DNA from: Paramecium sonneborni
Taxonomy: Eukaryota > Ciliophora > Oligohymenophorea > Peniculida > Parameciidae
Direction of reading: 5' to 3'
DNA length: 64,000 nucleotides
Assembly: GCA_905182985.1 (NCBI GenBank)
Contig: CAJJDN010000051.1
Location: forward strand, 124,001-188,000
Shown here: positions 39,101 to 51,568 of the stretch, piece by piece
How positions within the stretch are numbered: position 1 is the stretch's first letter
Layout of the letters: each line of letters starts with the position of its first letter
Position numbers and translations under genes: made by a program
The notes under the pieces: generated by a model
What the model was told of the DNA's origin: nothing
The model's input: the letters and a program-made list of their open reading frames with translations, nothing else
The model's database searches: none

Positions 39101-42100
39101 GAAATTAATCACTGCATCAAATGATGTGATTCAATAATTCTCAATAAAAAATAAGTATTAATATGAACCATAAGCATTACATTTAAGATTCATGGAACCT
39201 GTAAATAAACCTAATTTATATGATTTTTATTTTGATATCAATAAAAATTGTTGGCTATTTTGGAGTGTTGATTCTTAATAATCATAAATTAATCAATAAA
39301 AATCATTTGATAATCTTTATATAAAATGTATAGATACTATAAAGACTTAATTTTGGATAACTTAAAGTTTTTAATAAAAAATAAATTTAATTTTAATAGG
39401 TCAAACAGGTTCTGGAAAAACAATCTTAATTTAATAAACTAGATAATAATTTTAAAATTATGCCTAGTTGCAATTGATGTTTAGTGGATAGACTTAATTA
39501 AATTATATATAATATTTAATAGAAAGCAAAGTTAATTAAAGAAGATGTAAAGGACATTATGGTCCTGAAGAAAATAAACCACTTTGTTTAGTTTTTATAG
39601 ATGATTTATCACTGAATGAATAACCAAATGAATTAATTAGATAACATATTGATACGAAAGGATGGTATGATATAGAAACTAAAGAATTTAAGCATTTAGA
39701 AGATACAATTTATGTATGTGCAACATAAAAATAAGTTAATCCAAGATTTATGCGACATTTCTTACTGTTATATGTTCCTTAGTATTCCCCTGAATCATTG
39801 CTAAAGATATTTAATACTTTAAATTAATGGATTTTAAATTAATGGGGATAGAAATAATTAGTTAATAATGCAATATTTAAAATGAGTAACCTTATTGTTA
39901 ATAATACAATACAATTATTTAATTTTATAAAATAAGAATATTTACCAACACCTTCAAAATGTCATTATATTTTTAATTTGAAAGATGTTTGGAAAGTCTT
40001 TAAAGCAATGCATTTAGGAGATATTAGATTAATTCAGAAAGATCGAGATTTAGTAAATCTATGGTAGAATGAGTGTCAAAGAATATTTTCAGACAGAATG
40101 ATTGATTCTGAAAAATTCAATGAAAAATTATTAGACTTAATTTTATAAAATATGAAAAAGAATTATGAATTCAAGTAATTTTATTACACTAATATTATTC
40201 CCATTAGTATTGAAAACCAATATTATTCTAAACTCTATTATAGCGTAGATAAAGAAGTCATAAAAGAATTTCTTAGCTAGAAATTAAATGAATATTAAAA
40301 AATCATATAAAATGTCAGCATTGTTTTATTTGAATATGCTATAAATCATATAATAAGAATTATTAGAGGTTTGGGATTTGGAAATATGCTCTTAATAGGA
40401 TTAACAGGTAGTGGAAGATAATCGCTTTCCAATTTGAGTTCTTACATTATGCATGATAAAGAAATGAATAAGTATACTAATGATAAAGATGAACTTCAAT
40501 AGATCTTAAGATAAGCAGGATTGGAATTAAAATATACTATAATATATGCTAATTGCAATCAAATAAAGGATATAAATTTAGAATAAATCTGTAATCTGAT
40601 CAATTTCGGTGAAATGTAAAATTTATATACTAGCGAAGACAAAAATAAATTAATTGAAGATTTAAATGAGTTTCATGTAAATTATTCATAATTTGTTAAA
40701 TAAACTCATTAAAATTTACACTTTATTCTTAGTATCAATCCAAATGGTGAATAGTTTAGAAATCGTCTTCGATAATTTCCTACATTGATAAACAATACAA
40801 CCCTTGATTGGTTTACTGAATGGCCTTAAGAAGCCTTAATAGAAACATAATCATAATTTGATGTCGATGTCTTAAATATATTTAGTGTAATAAAGAAAGA
40901 AAGTCAATAATATTGTAGATAATTTAAAAATCAACAACCTTACCTTCAAATTTATTAACCATCTTTCTTAGAATACTTAAAATAATATAAAATCTTATAT
41001 TCTTAAAAATAGAATGAAACTGATAAATTTATATAAAGATATACACATGGAGTGGACAAAATATTATAAACTGAATCTGATGTAACATTGATGAAAGCAA
41101 CTTTATAAGAGTTACATCCAAAATTACATAAACTAACTCTAGAAAATTCTCATTTGCTTATAAATTTATAAAAAAAGCAAAAAGAAGCAGATATTAAGAA
41201 ACAGCAATGTGAATAAGAAGAATATGAATGTACTTAAGAGAAATTAAAAGCAGATAAATTAAGGAAAGAGTGCTAAGAAGAATTAGATAAAGTTTTGCCA
41301 ATACTAGCAGCAGCAACATCTGCTTTAGAGAAAATAACTAATGAAGATATGATTTAATTAAAATCATTTTAAAAGCCTCCATTAGCTGTTTCAATTGTTA
41401 TGGAAGGAATGTGCTATATATTTGATGAATAAGTTAAATTGAAACAAAAAGAACCAGGCTCTCAAGAAAAAGTTTAAGATTTTTGGGAACATGCTAAAAA
41501 GAATTTGCTTAATGATAAATTGATTAAGAGAGTTAGAGATTTTAAAGAAGAATAAATTAAATCTATTACACCTATTAGAATTTAAAAAATTAAAGGACTT
41601 TAATTAGATGATAAAGTATTTAATGCCTCAAAAGCTGCAGGAAATCTAAGTTTATGGATTAGAGCTGTTGTTGATACTTTTGAAGCCTACTTAATTGTTG
41701 ATCCAAAATAAATTCTATTAAAAAATGCAGTTTAATAATTACAAGTTACTGAATAAGCATTAAAAGAAAAAAACGATGCTTTAAAAGAAATCTTAAGATT
41801 TTTAAATGCTCTTTAAAATGATTACAATTAAGCTAAATTAGAAAAAGATTAACTCTAAGAGGATGTTAATAGATGTTAAATATAACTTGAAAGAGCAGAA
41901 AAACTAATAAGTGGATTGATTTAAGAAAAAGAGAGTTGGAGACAAAAAGCTAATTAATATCAATAAAATAAACAATTTTTATAAGGTGATTGCATGTTAT
42001 CTAGCGCAATTATTACATTTTTTGGACCATTTCCTCTTGGATTCAGAGATTCTATTTTGGAATAATTTAAGGTTTAATTATAAAATATACCATTTAGTTA

Positions 42101-45062
42101 GAATTTTTAATTATAAAATACACTCTCCAATCAGATAATAGTTGGATAATGGATCAATCAAATGAAATTACCTAATGATTAACTATCAATTGATAATGCT
42201 ATAATTATTTAAAATTCTACTAAATGGATTTTACTTATCGATCCTTAAAATCAAGGATCTTAATGGTTATAAATATGGAATGAAAAATTAAATTCCTAGT
42301 TCAATTTAGAAAATTGTATGTAGATTGGTCATCCAGTTTTATTGTAAGAGCCAGAAGAAAGTCAGATACCATTTCCTTATGGAACATTTGCTAAATTAAA
42401 CGATAAAAAGATTGACTTACATTCAGATTTTAGACTTTTTATATAAAGCAAGAATCCATAATACAGCCCAGAAATTTGTATTCACTTGAAATTTATTAAT
42501 TTTGAAGTAACATAAGAAGGATTAGAGGATTTCCTATTAAATTATATAATAGGAGTAGAAGAACCTCTAAAAGAAGAAATCAGGCAAAAGAATATCAGAG
42601 ATTATTATGAAAACAAACAAAAATAATAACAAACAGAGGATTCAATCTTAAAATTATTGCATGGAACACATGGCAATATTTTAGAAGATGAAACCTTGAT
42701 TTTAACTTTGTAGAAATCCAAAAATGAGTAAATTGAAATTGAGGATAAATTAAAAAAAGCAGAAAATGATAAAGAAATTTTCTAAAAGATTTCTAATTTA
42801 TACAAAACTATTACAAAAAAAATATCCATAATTTATCTTGTTATTAGAGATTTATAGAAATTAGAATTTGTTTATATTTGGTCCTTGGAAAAATACATAC
42901 AACTTTTTGATTAATCAATTAAAGCATTTAAATCTATTTCTTAAAGTCAATAAGTTGAAAAGAATAAATTTATTTTCTAACAATTCACAAAGTTACTTTA
43001 CTCATCAATTTGCTAATCACTTTTAGAAAAGGATAAGCTAACATTTACAACTATGCTTTTCTTTAAAATATTATTAATAGAAAATATTATCACTCAATAA
43101 GAAATCAACTTTTTACTAAATTTACATTCTAATTATACTTTAATTCAAAGTTAGATTTAATGTCCAGAGTATTTTACTTAATCATAGTGGAATTAATTAA
43201 ATGATTATGCATTTTAATTCAAAAATGATCAAATAATTCGAAAATTAAAAGATCACTATTTTGAATTTATGAATAATAATTATGAGTTAGAACTTAAACC
43301 ATTTCATTTACTTATAATAACAAAGATAGTTAAACCATATTAATTTATATTTTAACTTTAATAGACAATTGAGTATTATCTCGATAAAAATTTTACAATT
43401 ATCCCCTAATTTAACATAGAACCCTTAAAGATTTAATCAAATACACCTATATTATTTATTTTATCTTCTGGATCAGATCCACTTAATTTTGTTAGAAGAG
43501 AAGCAGTAATTGAGAAAATTAAATTATAAACATTATCATTGGGGTAAGGATAAAATTAAATAGCAGAAATGAGCATCAAAAAAGCAATTGAAGAAAATTC
43601 TTGGATAATAATATAAAATTTACATTTAGCAAAAAGTTTTATGAAATTAATTGAATAAATATATGAAAATGAATTGTAAAAGGTTTAAAATGATTCAAAG
43701 TTCAGATTATTTTTAACAACAAATCCAATAGATTAATTTTCAATTTAATTATTGTAAAAATCTGAAAAATTTACATTTTAATACCCTTAGGGATTTAAGA
43801 ATAATTTGTTAAGAATATATTCATCTATTTAAGAAAAGCATTTCAATGATAAATCATTATAATATAAAAGTTAGCTATTTGGTTTGGCTTAGTTTCATTC
43901 AATAGTATTGGGAAGAAAAAAGTTTGGAAACATAGGATGGAATTAAAGTTATGATTTTTCTTAAGCAGATTTAGAGATATCATAAAAGTAACTTTTAGAT
44001 TATGATATGGAAGGTTTGAAATATTTAATTAGTGAACTAAATTATGGAGGAAGAGTTATAGATAATAATGATAGATTATTATTAAAGATATTATTAGATA
44101 AATATTTAGTAATTGAAGATTCAGAATATCCAATGATGTTGAATGATTATTTAGATTAGATAAATGATATTCCTTATTTAGATGATAATCAATTATTTGG
44201 TTTACATTTAAATGCTGAAATCAATTATAAAATTAGTGAAGTAAATGATTTAAATGAAAAGTTAAATAATATAAACAATGTTTTAAACATAAATGATTAA
44301 GGGGAGTAACTTAAAACACTGATATCATCAATATCTTTAAGTTTTTTATAATATGATAATTTAGAACATCAATATGCTACTCCTTTAAATACAATTCTTA
44401 TATAGGAATGCTGTAGATTTAATAAATTGATTATTTAAATAACAAATGATTTAGAATTTATTTTAAAATCATTGGATGGATTAGAGGTTATGAATTAAGA
44501 AATGGAACAAATATGTTATGAATTACTATAAGGAGTAATTCCATCTATATGGTTATAAAAATCATATTTGACAACAAATAATCTGATAAATTATATCGAA
44601 AATTTATAGGAAAGAATTAAATATTTTTAGAAATGGATAGAAAATGGAATTCCAGAATTAATAAACATATCTTATTTTTTCTATCCTCAAACATTTTTGA
44701 CAGGTGTGAAATAAGATTTTGCAAGAAAGAACTCAGTTCCGGTTGATACATTAAACTTTGAATTCAAAATTAGTAATCATAATTTTGAAGGTTATTTGAT
44801 TGAAGGATTACTTTTTGATTAATGTTAATGGGATGAAGAGTAATAAACAATTGTTGAACCTAAAATTAATGTATTATATTCATAAGTTCCTATTATTTCA
44901 ATCAATCTAACGACTTAGTTTTAAAATTTTGAAGATCATTTACAAATTCCTGTGTATAATACAAACAAAAGAAATAAAAAGATTATGGACATCTCCATAA
45001 AAACTAATGAACCACCAGAATTTTGGATTATTAGGGGTGTTGCTGTAATTTGTTAAAACTGA
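33168..45062 (+). CDS. Axonemal dynein heavy chain, inner-arm type
   Basis: Motor subunit of a ciliary dynein that slides doublet microtubules. Two introns near the 5' end (33302-33323, 22 nt; 33532-33563, 32 nt) leave 3,946 residues with no in-frame TGA. Four P-loops are in order: AAA1 [16 protein letters not shown] at about 37620, AAA2 GETMSGKSQ at about 38440, AAA3 GQTGSGKT at about 39400, AAA4 GLTGSGRQSLSNL at about 40400. AAA1 also has CCFDEFNRI and MNPGY. The stalk with its microtubule-binding tip lies between about 41080 and 42000, and the C-terminus shows [17 protein letters not shown]. The length under 4,000 residues fits the single-headed inner-arm group (DNAH1/3/7/12), not outer-arm or cytoplasmic dynein. 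The exact member cannot be told. R for K in the AAA4 P-loop is normal for axonemal dyneins. Confidence 0.95.
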
Positions 45063-45136
45063 ATATTAATACAATATTATTTATAAAATATAAATTTCTA
45101 ATCAAATGGAATCATGAATTATTCTTCACCTATTTT

Positions 45137-45899
45137 ATGCATAAAGATTTAAATGATCAAACTGAAAGAAATGTTCTAATAACTCACAAATATATAATAA
45201 AATCAGAAGAATTAATATATTTATTAATCAGTTTCTGCTAATGTAATGCAAAGATTAAGGTGAACTTTATACTTAAACTTTATGAATACTTTTACAAATA
45301 TTCTGAAAATAATAAGTAGATTACTAAATTATATCAATAATTATCTTTGAAAAACTATAAAATTATTCTAGTTTAAAAAAATTAAAATTCATTTTTTTTA
45401 AAATTACAAATTGGTTCCCATTTGCAAAAGGAAAAATTTTTTGTTTATTTTATTAACAAACTATTGAAGAGCAATAATTGTTAGTTTTGTGTCTTCTAAT
45501 TGAAGTATTAGAAATAATAGAATTGGATTATAAATAGTAACCTAATTTTTTTAAGATAATGAAAAAGTTTAGTCTAAATTTTAGGATCATTAAAATAAAA
45601 TTAATTTCAATTCAAGAGTTTTATTAAGAACTTCTTGTTCAATAATCATTTTATAATATAAATTAATGGCGTTTATTTTGATTATATAGTTTTAAAAAAA
45701 TAAACAAAATTAAACAATCTTGAAAAAGGTTGGATATCAAAAAATTAAAGTAATCAAATCATAGAAGAAGTAAGAACTTTAATCTTGAATTAAATGTAGG
45801 GATAACTTTTAGAATTTAAACAATTTGTTTATTAAGAAAACTTTTTCCTTATTTTTATTTTAAGAATTAGGATAAAAAATAAAATAAATTTTGAAATGA
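45137..45899 (+). CDS. Hypothetical protein, uncertain gene
   Basis: From ATG 45137, two candidate introns (19 nt near 45538 and 30 nt near 45772) would give 237 residues without TGA. Composition is K/N/Q/F/I rich (EELIYLLISFCQCNAKIK, KVNFILKLYEYFYKYSENN). No family recognised. The 19-nt intron would be shorter than all others in the window, which counts against the model. It ends 28 bp before the stop of the convergent gene, a spacing typical of this genome. Confidence 0.35.
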
Positions 45900-45927
45900 T
45901 ATTAGTTTATATAATGAATATAAGTAA

Positions 45928-46745
45928 TCAAAATAATCTTTTTTAATATTCTTCTTTAATTTTTTTTGCATTTCTTAGACTTCCTAATAATTGAGTAACA
46001 ATATCTTCTTTCTTTTTATGAGATTATGAGTTATTCGAAGTTTTAATACTGAGAGATGATTTTGTATTGATGGCTGATTTAGGTGGAGATTAGAGTTGAA
46101 CTCTATTCAAAATTTATGAATTTTTTTTGAGTAGGTTATGTGCATTATCTCTAGATTAATAATATAAAAAGCATACATTAATTGTATTATTTGTTTTCCA
46201 TCCTTAGTATTAGAAGTGCAAGTGTTTTCTATAATATATTAGCTTTCAGCAAGTTAGATAGTAGATTGTTTTTTATTGATCTAATCTTTTTCATCTTTTT
46301 TGATAGATTACTAAGATTTAGTATTTCGTATTTTATGTTTTTAAGGAGTAATTAATTCACAAATATCTAATTATTAATTTTCATGATTAAATTTGCAAGA
46401 TGATCTTTACTCTGTTTGATATTCAGAAATAAATGGTTATTTATAATCATTTTTTAAGGTTTCTTATCGAGAATTACTTTGTTCACTAGATTTAAAATGT
46501 TCAGTTTGACTAAATTTGGTTGCAGATTATGATTCGTATTTATATTGAACAGATTTATTGATTGATTTATTGATTGATTTATTTAATGATTTTTATCTGA
46601 CTTTTTCAATGATTCGATTCGCAATAGTTTCTGCTTCTTTGTCAACATCTGTTGATATATTTTCTTTCATGAAAATATTACCAGAGATTTTATAATCTTT
46701 ATTATCTAGTTTTAAGTCTAATTACAAACGGCCATTAATTTACAT
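45928..46745 (-). CDS. Hypothetical low-complexity protein
   Basis: From ATG 46745, one 26-nt intron near 46146-46171 gives 263 residues ending at TGA 45928. The N-terminus reads MQINGRLQLDLKLDNKDYK and IANRIIEKVRQK; it then has three copies of a four-residue NKSI/NKSV unit (about 46552-46592) and a serine/glutamine-rich middle. The end is basic and helical (DIVTQLLGSLRNAKKI). Not recognised. Divergent from the cytidylyltransferase gene with only 24 bp between start codons. Confidence 0.6.
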
Positions 46746-46769
46746 AATTTTATTATTTAATTTATTATA

Positions 46770-47382
46770 ATGAATACAGAAGAAAAATAAATACGTGTAT
46801 ATGCAGATGGAGTATATGATATGTTTCACTATGGACATGCACGTTAATTAGAGTAATGCAAAAAATTATTTCCAAATACTTATTTGATAGTAGGAGTATG
46901 TTCATAGGAAGATGTAGAGAAATTTAAAGGAAAATCTGTAATGGATGGTTACTAAAGAACTGAGAGTGTAAAACATTGTAAATGGTAATAATCAATAACT
47001 ATTTTTAAGGGCTGATGAGGTAGTATATCCTGCACCATGGATAATTGATGAGAAATTCTTAAATGATCATCGTATTGATTATGTAGCACATGATGACATT
47101 CCATATTAAACTGCTGATGTAGATGATGCTTATGCTTTATGTAAGAAACTTGGAAAATTCAAAGTAATATTAAGATACATTGATTAATAGGCAACAAAAA
47201 GAACAGAAGGAATATCTACAACTGATATCATAGGAAAGATATTAAAGGATAGACATAAATATTTAAAAAGAAACATTGAAAGAGGAATGAGTCGATAAGA
47301 ATTAGGAATGGGATTATGGGAATATTATTAATTAAAATATGATTGGTTATTTTGTTAAAAAAGAAAAAGAAAGCAAGATTGA
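46770..47382 (+). CDS. Choline/ethanolamine-phosphate cytidylyltransferase (CCT type), short form
   Basis: Makes CDP-choline or CDP-ethanolamine from CTP for the Kennedy pathway. One 25-nt intron (46983-47007) gives 195 residues. The catalytic motifs are complete: [20 protein letters not shown] (HxGH), [33 protein letters not shown] and [12 protein letters not shown]. Single-domain and CCT-like; the two-domain ethanolamine enzyme has a second copy of the fold. The protein stops about 20 residues after the catalytic domain (ending KRKRKQD), so the membrane-sensing helix of animal CCT is absent. The stop is 28 bp from that of eL36. The 3' part is repeated after the N gap. Confidence 0.9.
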
Positions 47383-47506
47383 TTATATTTGGTATAATGT
47401 ATGTAATATATCAATGTTTTGTTTATTATTACTTTCTCATGGCTCTATAAAGATTTTAAACAAGTTCAATCTTTCTTTTTCCTCTTCTATTTGTACCCAA
47501 TCTCTT
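47035..47506. repeat. Duplicated segment 4, first copy (472 bp)
   Basis: Matches 48183-48654 at a constant offset of 1,148, flanking the N gap. Holds most of the CCT catalytic domain and, at 47411-47506, the 3' end of eL36 on the minus strand. Confidence 0.9.
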
Positions 47507-48182
47507 NNNNNNNNNNNNNNNNNNNNNNNNNNNNNNNNNNNNNNNNNNNNNNNNNNNNNNNNNNNNNNNNNNNNNNNNNNNNNNNNNNNNNNNNNNNNNN
47601 NNNNNNNNNNNNNNNNNNNNNNNNNNNNNNNNNNNNNNNNNNNNNNNNNNNNNNNNNNNNNNNNNNNNNNNNNNNNNNNNNNNNNNNNNNNNNNNNNNNN
47701 NNNNNNNNNNNNNNNNNNNNNNNNNNNNNNNNNNNNNNNNNNNNNNNNNNNNNNNNNNNNNNNNNNNNNNNNNNNNNNNNNNNNNNNNNNNNNNNNNNNN
47801 NNNNNNNNNNNNNNNNNNNNNNNNNNNNNNNNNNNNNNNNNNNNNNNNNNNNNNNNNNNNNNNNNNNNNNNNNNNNNNNNNNNNNNNNNNNNNNNNNNNN
47901 NNNNNNNNNNNNNNNNNNNNNNNNNNNNNNNNNNNNNNNNNNNNNNNNNNNNNNNNNNNNNNNNNNNNNNNNNNNNNNNNNNNNNNNNNNNNNNNNNNNN
48001 NNNNNNNNNNNNNNNNNNNNNNNNNNNNNNNNNNNNNNNNNNNNNNNNNNNNNNNNNNNNNNNNNNNNNNNNNNNNNNNNNNNNNNNNNNNNNNNNNNNN
48101 NNNNNNNNNNNNNNNNNNNNNNNNNNNNNNNNNNNNNNNNNNNNNNNNNNNNNNNNNNNNNNNNNNNNNNNNNNNNNNNNNN
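47507..48182. other. Assembly gap, 676 N
   Basis: Unknown bases. Both flanks carry the same 472-bp sequence, so the true distance may be zero, with the two flanks being one locus. Any open frame through the Ns is meaningless. Confidence 1.
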
Positions 48183-48654
48183 CCATGGATAATTGATGAG
48201 AAATTCTTAAATGATCATCGTATTGATTATGTAGCACATGATGACATTCCATATTAAACTGCTGATGTAGATGATGCTTATGCTTTATGTAAGAAACTTG
48301 GAAAATTCAAAGTAATATTAAGATACATTGATTAATAGGCAACAAAAAGAACAGAAGGAATATCTACAACTGATATCATAGGAAAGATATTAAAGGATAG
48401 ACATAAATATTTAAAAAGAAACATTGAAAGAGGAATGAGTCGATAAGAATTAGGAATGGGATTATGGGAATATTATTAATTAAAATATGATTGGTTATTT
48501 TGTTAAAAAAGAAAAAGAAAGCAAGATTGATTATATTTGGTATAATGTATGTAATATATCAATGTTTTGTTTATTATTACTTTCTCATGGCTCTATAAAG
48601 ATTTTAAACAAGTTCAATCTTTCTTTTTCCTCTTCTATTTGTACCCAATCTCTT
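48183..48654. repeat. Duplicated segment 4, second copy (472 bp)
   Basis: Second copy of 47035-47506. Bases 48183-48530 repeat the last 115 codons of the cytidylyltransferase without its 5' part; the rest carries the 3' end of the complete eL36 gene. Confidence 0.9.
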
Positions 48655-48891
48655 AGCTGCCAATTTTCCTGCCTTCTTTAAATCTTTAGGTTGATTAGTT
48701 TTAAATAATTCAATAATTCTTTTTTCATATGGACTTAAACCTGCTACTTCTTAAATAACTTTTCTGACAGAAAGTACTCTCTTACCCAATGTTCCTTTTC
48801 TTTATGAAGGTCTTCTTCTTAATTGCTTTTTTGTTAAAGCTGATGTTATGAATCCTCTATTCAAACCTACTGCAATTCCTGTTCTGCCCAT
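48559..48891 (-). CDS. RPL36: 60S ribosomal protein eL36
   Basis: Component of the large cytosolic ribosomal subunit. An intronless frame of 110 residues from ATG 48891. Matches the family in order: [57 protein letters not shown] and RRGKRKIE, ending near RAMRK, plus a short QQQTKH tail. Very basic, as expected. The 3' end of the same gene also appears at 47411-47506, before the N gap, as part of the duplication. Confidence 0.95.
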
Positions 48892-48927
48892 TTATTTTTA
48901 AAATGATATTTTATTTTTAAATATTAA

Positions 48928-50337
48928 TCATTCAATCAATTCATTATTTTAGACCTCAAATTGCTATTGTAAATCCTACTCATATTGCAATTTCTCATTA
49001 TTTCTACTAACAATATTCATTTTCTTTAATCTAAGTACATTTAAGAACTTTGAAAATTATTCTCCATTCTTAATTCCTAATTCATCTAACATTTTCTTCC
49101 AATAAGCATAACTACTATTATCCTAATTTATTATATAAATAATTACTTCTCTAATATATATTTCTGGATTACTTGGTTTTCGAATCATATTATTAAATAT
49201 AAAATAACTTACTAAATATTTATCAAATTCTTCTAAATTATTGATGTCAACCAATTTATCAAATAATTTCTTACTTAATTGAGTATCTATCTAAATATAT
49301 GTATCTTCGTCTGCATTTAAATCATTATGATTTTTTTTCATGAAATCATCTCTTAATTTATGTAATTATTCATTTAATTTTTTTGTCATATATTCTTTGA
49401 ATTATAACTTTACTTTTTTATCTTTTATAGGTATCTTTGCTTATTTCAATTATTTCAATTAAACTACTTCATCAAATAACATGTCTTCATAATTTCTTTA
49501 TTATCTTCTTAATTTAGTTTCATTCTTATTATCCTCCTATTATTTATTATTTCTATTGTATTGATAATAAGAATTCAATCGTTCATGTCTCAATTTCACA
49601 AATTCTAAAAACCAATAAATATCTGTAATTACTCTATTCAATAATATTTCTTTCATTTTCATTTAATTTCTCTAATAATTCTTCAACATGTTCTACACAA
49701 AATAATAATTTCTAATCTTGTATTCTCAAATATGGTTTCATATAATTGTATAAACATTCCATTGATTCCTTATTCATTATACCTCCATTCACCTTTACAC
49801 ATCCTATATGAAATGCCTCTTAACATCCTTAATAGTAACATTCCAATTAAAATCCATCTGTTTTCTGACAATATCTGCATTTAAAACCTGTCTAAATATT
49901 TACTTCACATGTATATAAATTATGACTTTAATTATTTAATATTAGGAAAGGATTCCATCTTAAACAACTTGAATGTGCCTTTTAATTAATACTATTTATA
50001 TATACCCATTATTATTATCCATTTATTTACACTTATTCTAAAATCTAATATTTTTCTGGACAAAATTAACAATTTATTTCTTAATCTTGATTATCAGTCA
50101 TTGCCAAACATTTCTAACAATACCATTTTGCTCCCAAATTTATCACATGATAACACTCTTAATGAACTGTTACATCACATCCATCACAAAATACTATTTA
50201 ATTTTATTCTGTATAATCTTATTCTTCACATATTAAACAGAATATATTCTCATCTTTTATATGATCGATATTCTAGCCTATTTATTATTATTGTTTACCA
50301 TTTTTTGAACTTGCTTCTCAGATCTACTATCATCCAT
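48928..50337 (-). CDS. PHD plus extended-PHD (PZP) histone-reader protein
   Basis: From ATG 50337, two introns (26 nt near 50275-50300 and 28 nt near 49580-49620) give 451 residues. The first 200 hold a canonical PHD finger (CLICEEQ, VFCDGCDVTVHQECYHV, WYCQKC), a zinc knuckle (CQFCPEK), and an extended PHD (HSSCLRWNP, CRYCQKTDG, CYYQGCQEAFHIGCV, FCVEHV). This PHD-knuckle-extended PHD module is the histone H3 reader of JADE, BRPF and AF10 proteins. The C-terminal 250 residues are charged and helical, with no bromodomain, PWWP or EPL-type segment seen. A role as scaffold of an acetyltransferase complex is an inference. Confidence 0.85.
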
Positions 50338-50556
50338 TTCTTATTTATTTATTATTCCTTACTCATTTCATTAGTTCAAATACTTTATTTTATATAACTA
50401 AATATTTCAGTGATTTAAATATAATTCATTATATCCATTATTTTTATCAACTTTTTTTCACTTATTTTATATTTATATATATATCATTACAATTATAACG
50501 ATATTAATATATTTTATTGTTTATAACCATACTTTCCTATTATTAATATAATTTTC

Positions 50557-51406
50557 ATGATTTTTGATACAATTATAGGTATAATATTCAACAATCCTTT
50601 ATCAAGCCAGAGCCAATGATGGATTATTGCTTTGTGAAGTACAATCTAATGAAAAAGTCTAATTAAGTTTAGAAGTCAAAAGATAAGTCAAATTCATATT
50701 AAAACGTGGCAATCTATTATCAGATGTCTAATATCAATAATTGGATTCTCAATAAACCAATGTTAAGGGTATTCTACAATTCTCTATTACAAGCTGTTTA
50801 CAAAACTTCAATAGGCGTTTGTTATGTAGTCTTTTATGATCCTAGTCTTAATCTCAAATTAGCTTGTTGTTATCTTGATGAAATTGAAAAAGGATTTCAA
50901 GATGTAACTCTATTACTTAAGCTATAGGAATTATAAATTAGATATGGCACTTCTAATGTTAATTATCGATCTAAATTAGAAACCATTGAAAGCAATGATT
51001 CATATTGCTTTTAATAATTCGGTATTTATATATTCTTATTTCAAACTTAGAAAGATTTATTAAAAAAAAGAAACAAGAATTTCAAGATTAATCATCCTCT
51101 AAAAATTTAGAAAGATTGAAAATGGAAATGACAGAACTCAAAAAAATTATGAATGATAATGTTAAATTACTCTTTGATAGAGATGAAAAATTGCAAGGTT
51201 TTTATCTAATTGCTTATTTTTAGACATGAATGAAAAGGCTAAATCTTTAAAAGAAGATTCTAAATTAGTAAAATTTACATTCATTATTTTTTCAGTTTAA
51301 AGATAAAGCTGCAGAGTTAGAATGGTCTATTTGGTTTAAAAAAAATTCTGTTTGGTTCATTTTTGGAGGATTTCTGATGATCTTCTTATTTTTCAAAATT
51401 TATTGA
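50557..51406 (+). CDS. SEC22: R-SNARE Sec22
   Basis: SNARE for ER-Golgi fusion. Six introns (28, 25, 24, 29, 26, 28 nt) join into 229 residues. The N-terminal longin domain starts MIFDTIIARANDGLLL and holds TSIGVCYVVFYDP and LACCYLDEIEKGF. A SNARE helix follows (LERLKMEMTELKKIMNDN with the zero-layer arginine in LLFDRDEKL), then a C-terminal membrane anchor, SVWFIFGGFLMIFLFF. All the usual Sec22 parts are present in order and length. The start codon is only 220 bp from that of the divergent PZP gene. Confidence 0.9.
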
Positions 51407-51568
51407 ATACAATAATATGCTTTTGTACATGGAATTTTATTATTTTCAATATATATATAACTCTAAATCAAGTTTTAGTTTATTCATTGTCTTTTTATTT
51501 ATTCTAAAAAGTCTTATTCCAAATGTTTAATTGAGAAATTAACTAATTGAAGGCTATGATTGTTGGTT

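Noticed and set aside
40395..40430. Arg instead of Lys in the AAA4 P-loop of the dynein as a defect
   Set aside because: GSGRQS is the usual form at AAA4 in axonemal dyneins.
47339..48252. Long open frames through the N run on both strands
   Set aside because: They are open only because N codons are not stops. The real content is the 3' end of the cytidylyltransferase, a gap and a duplicated flank.
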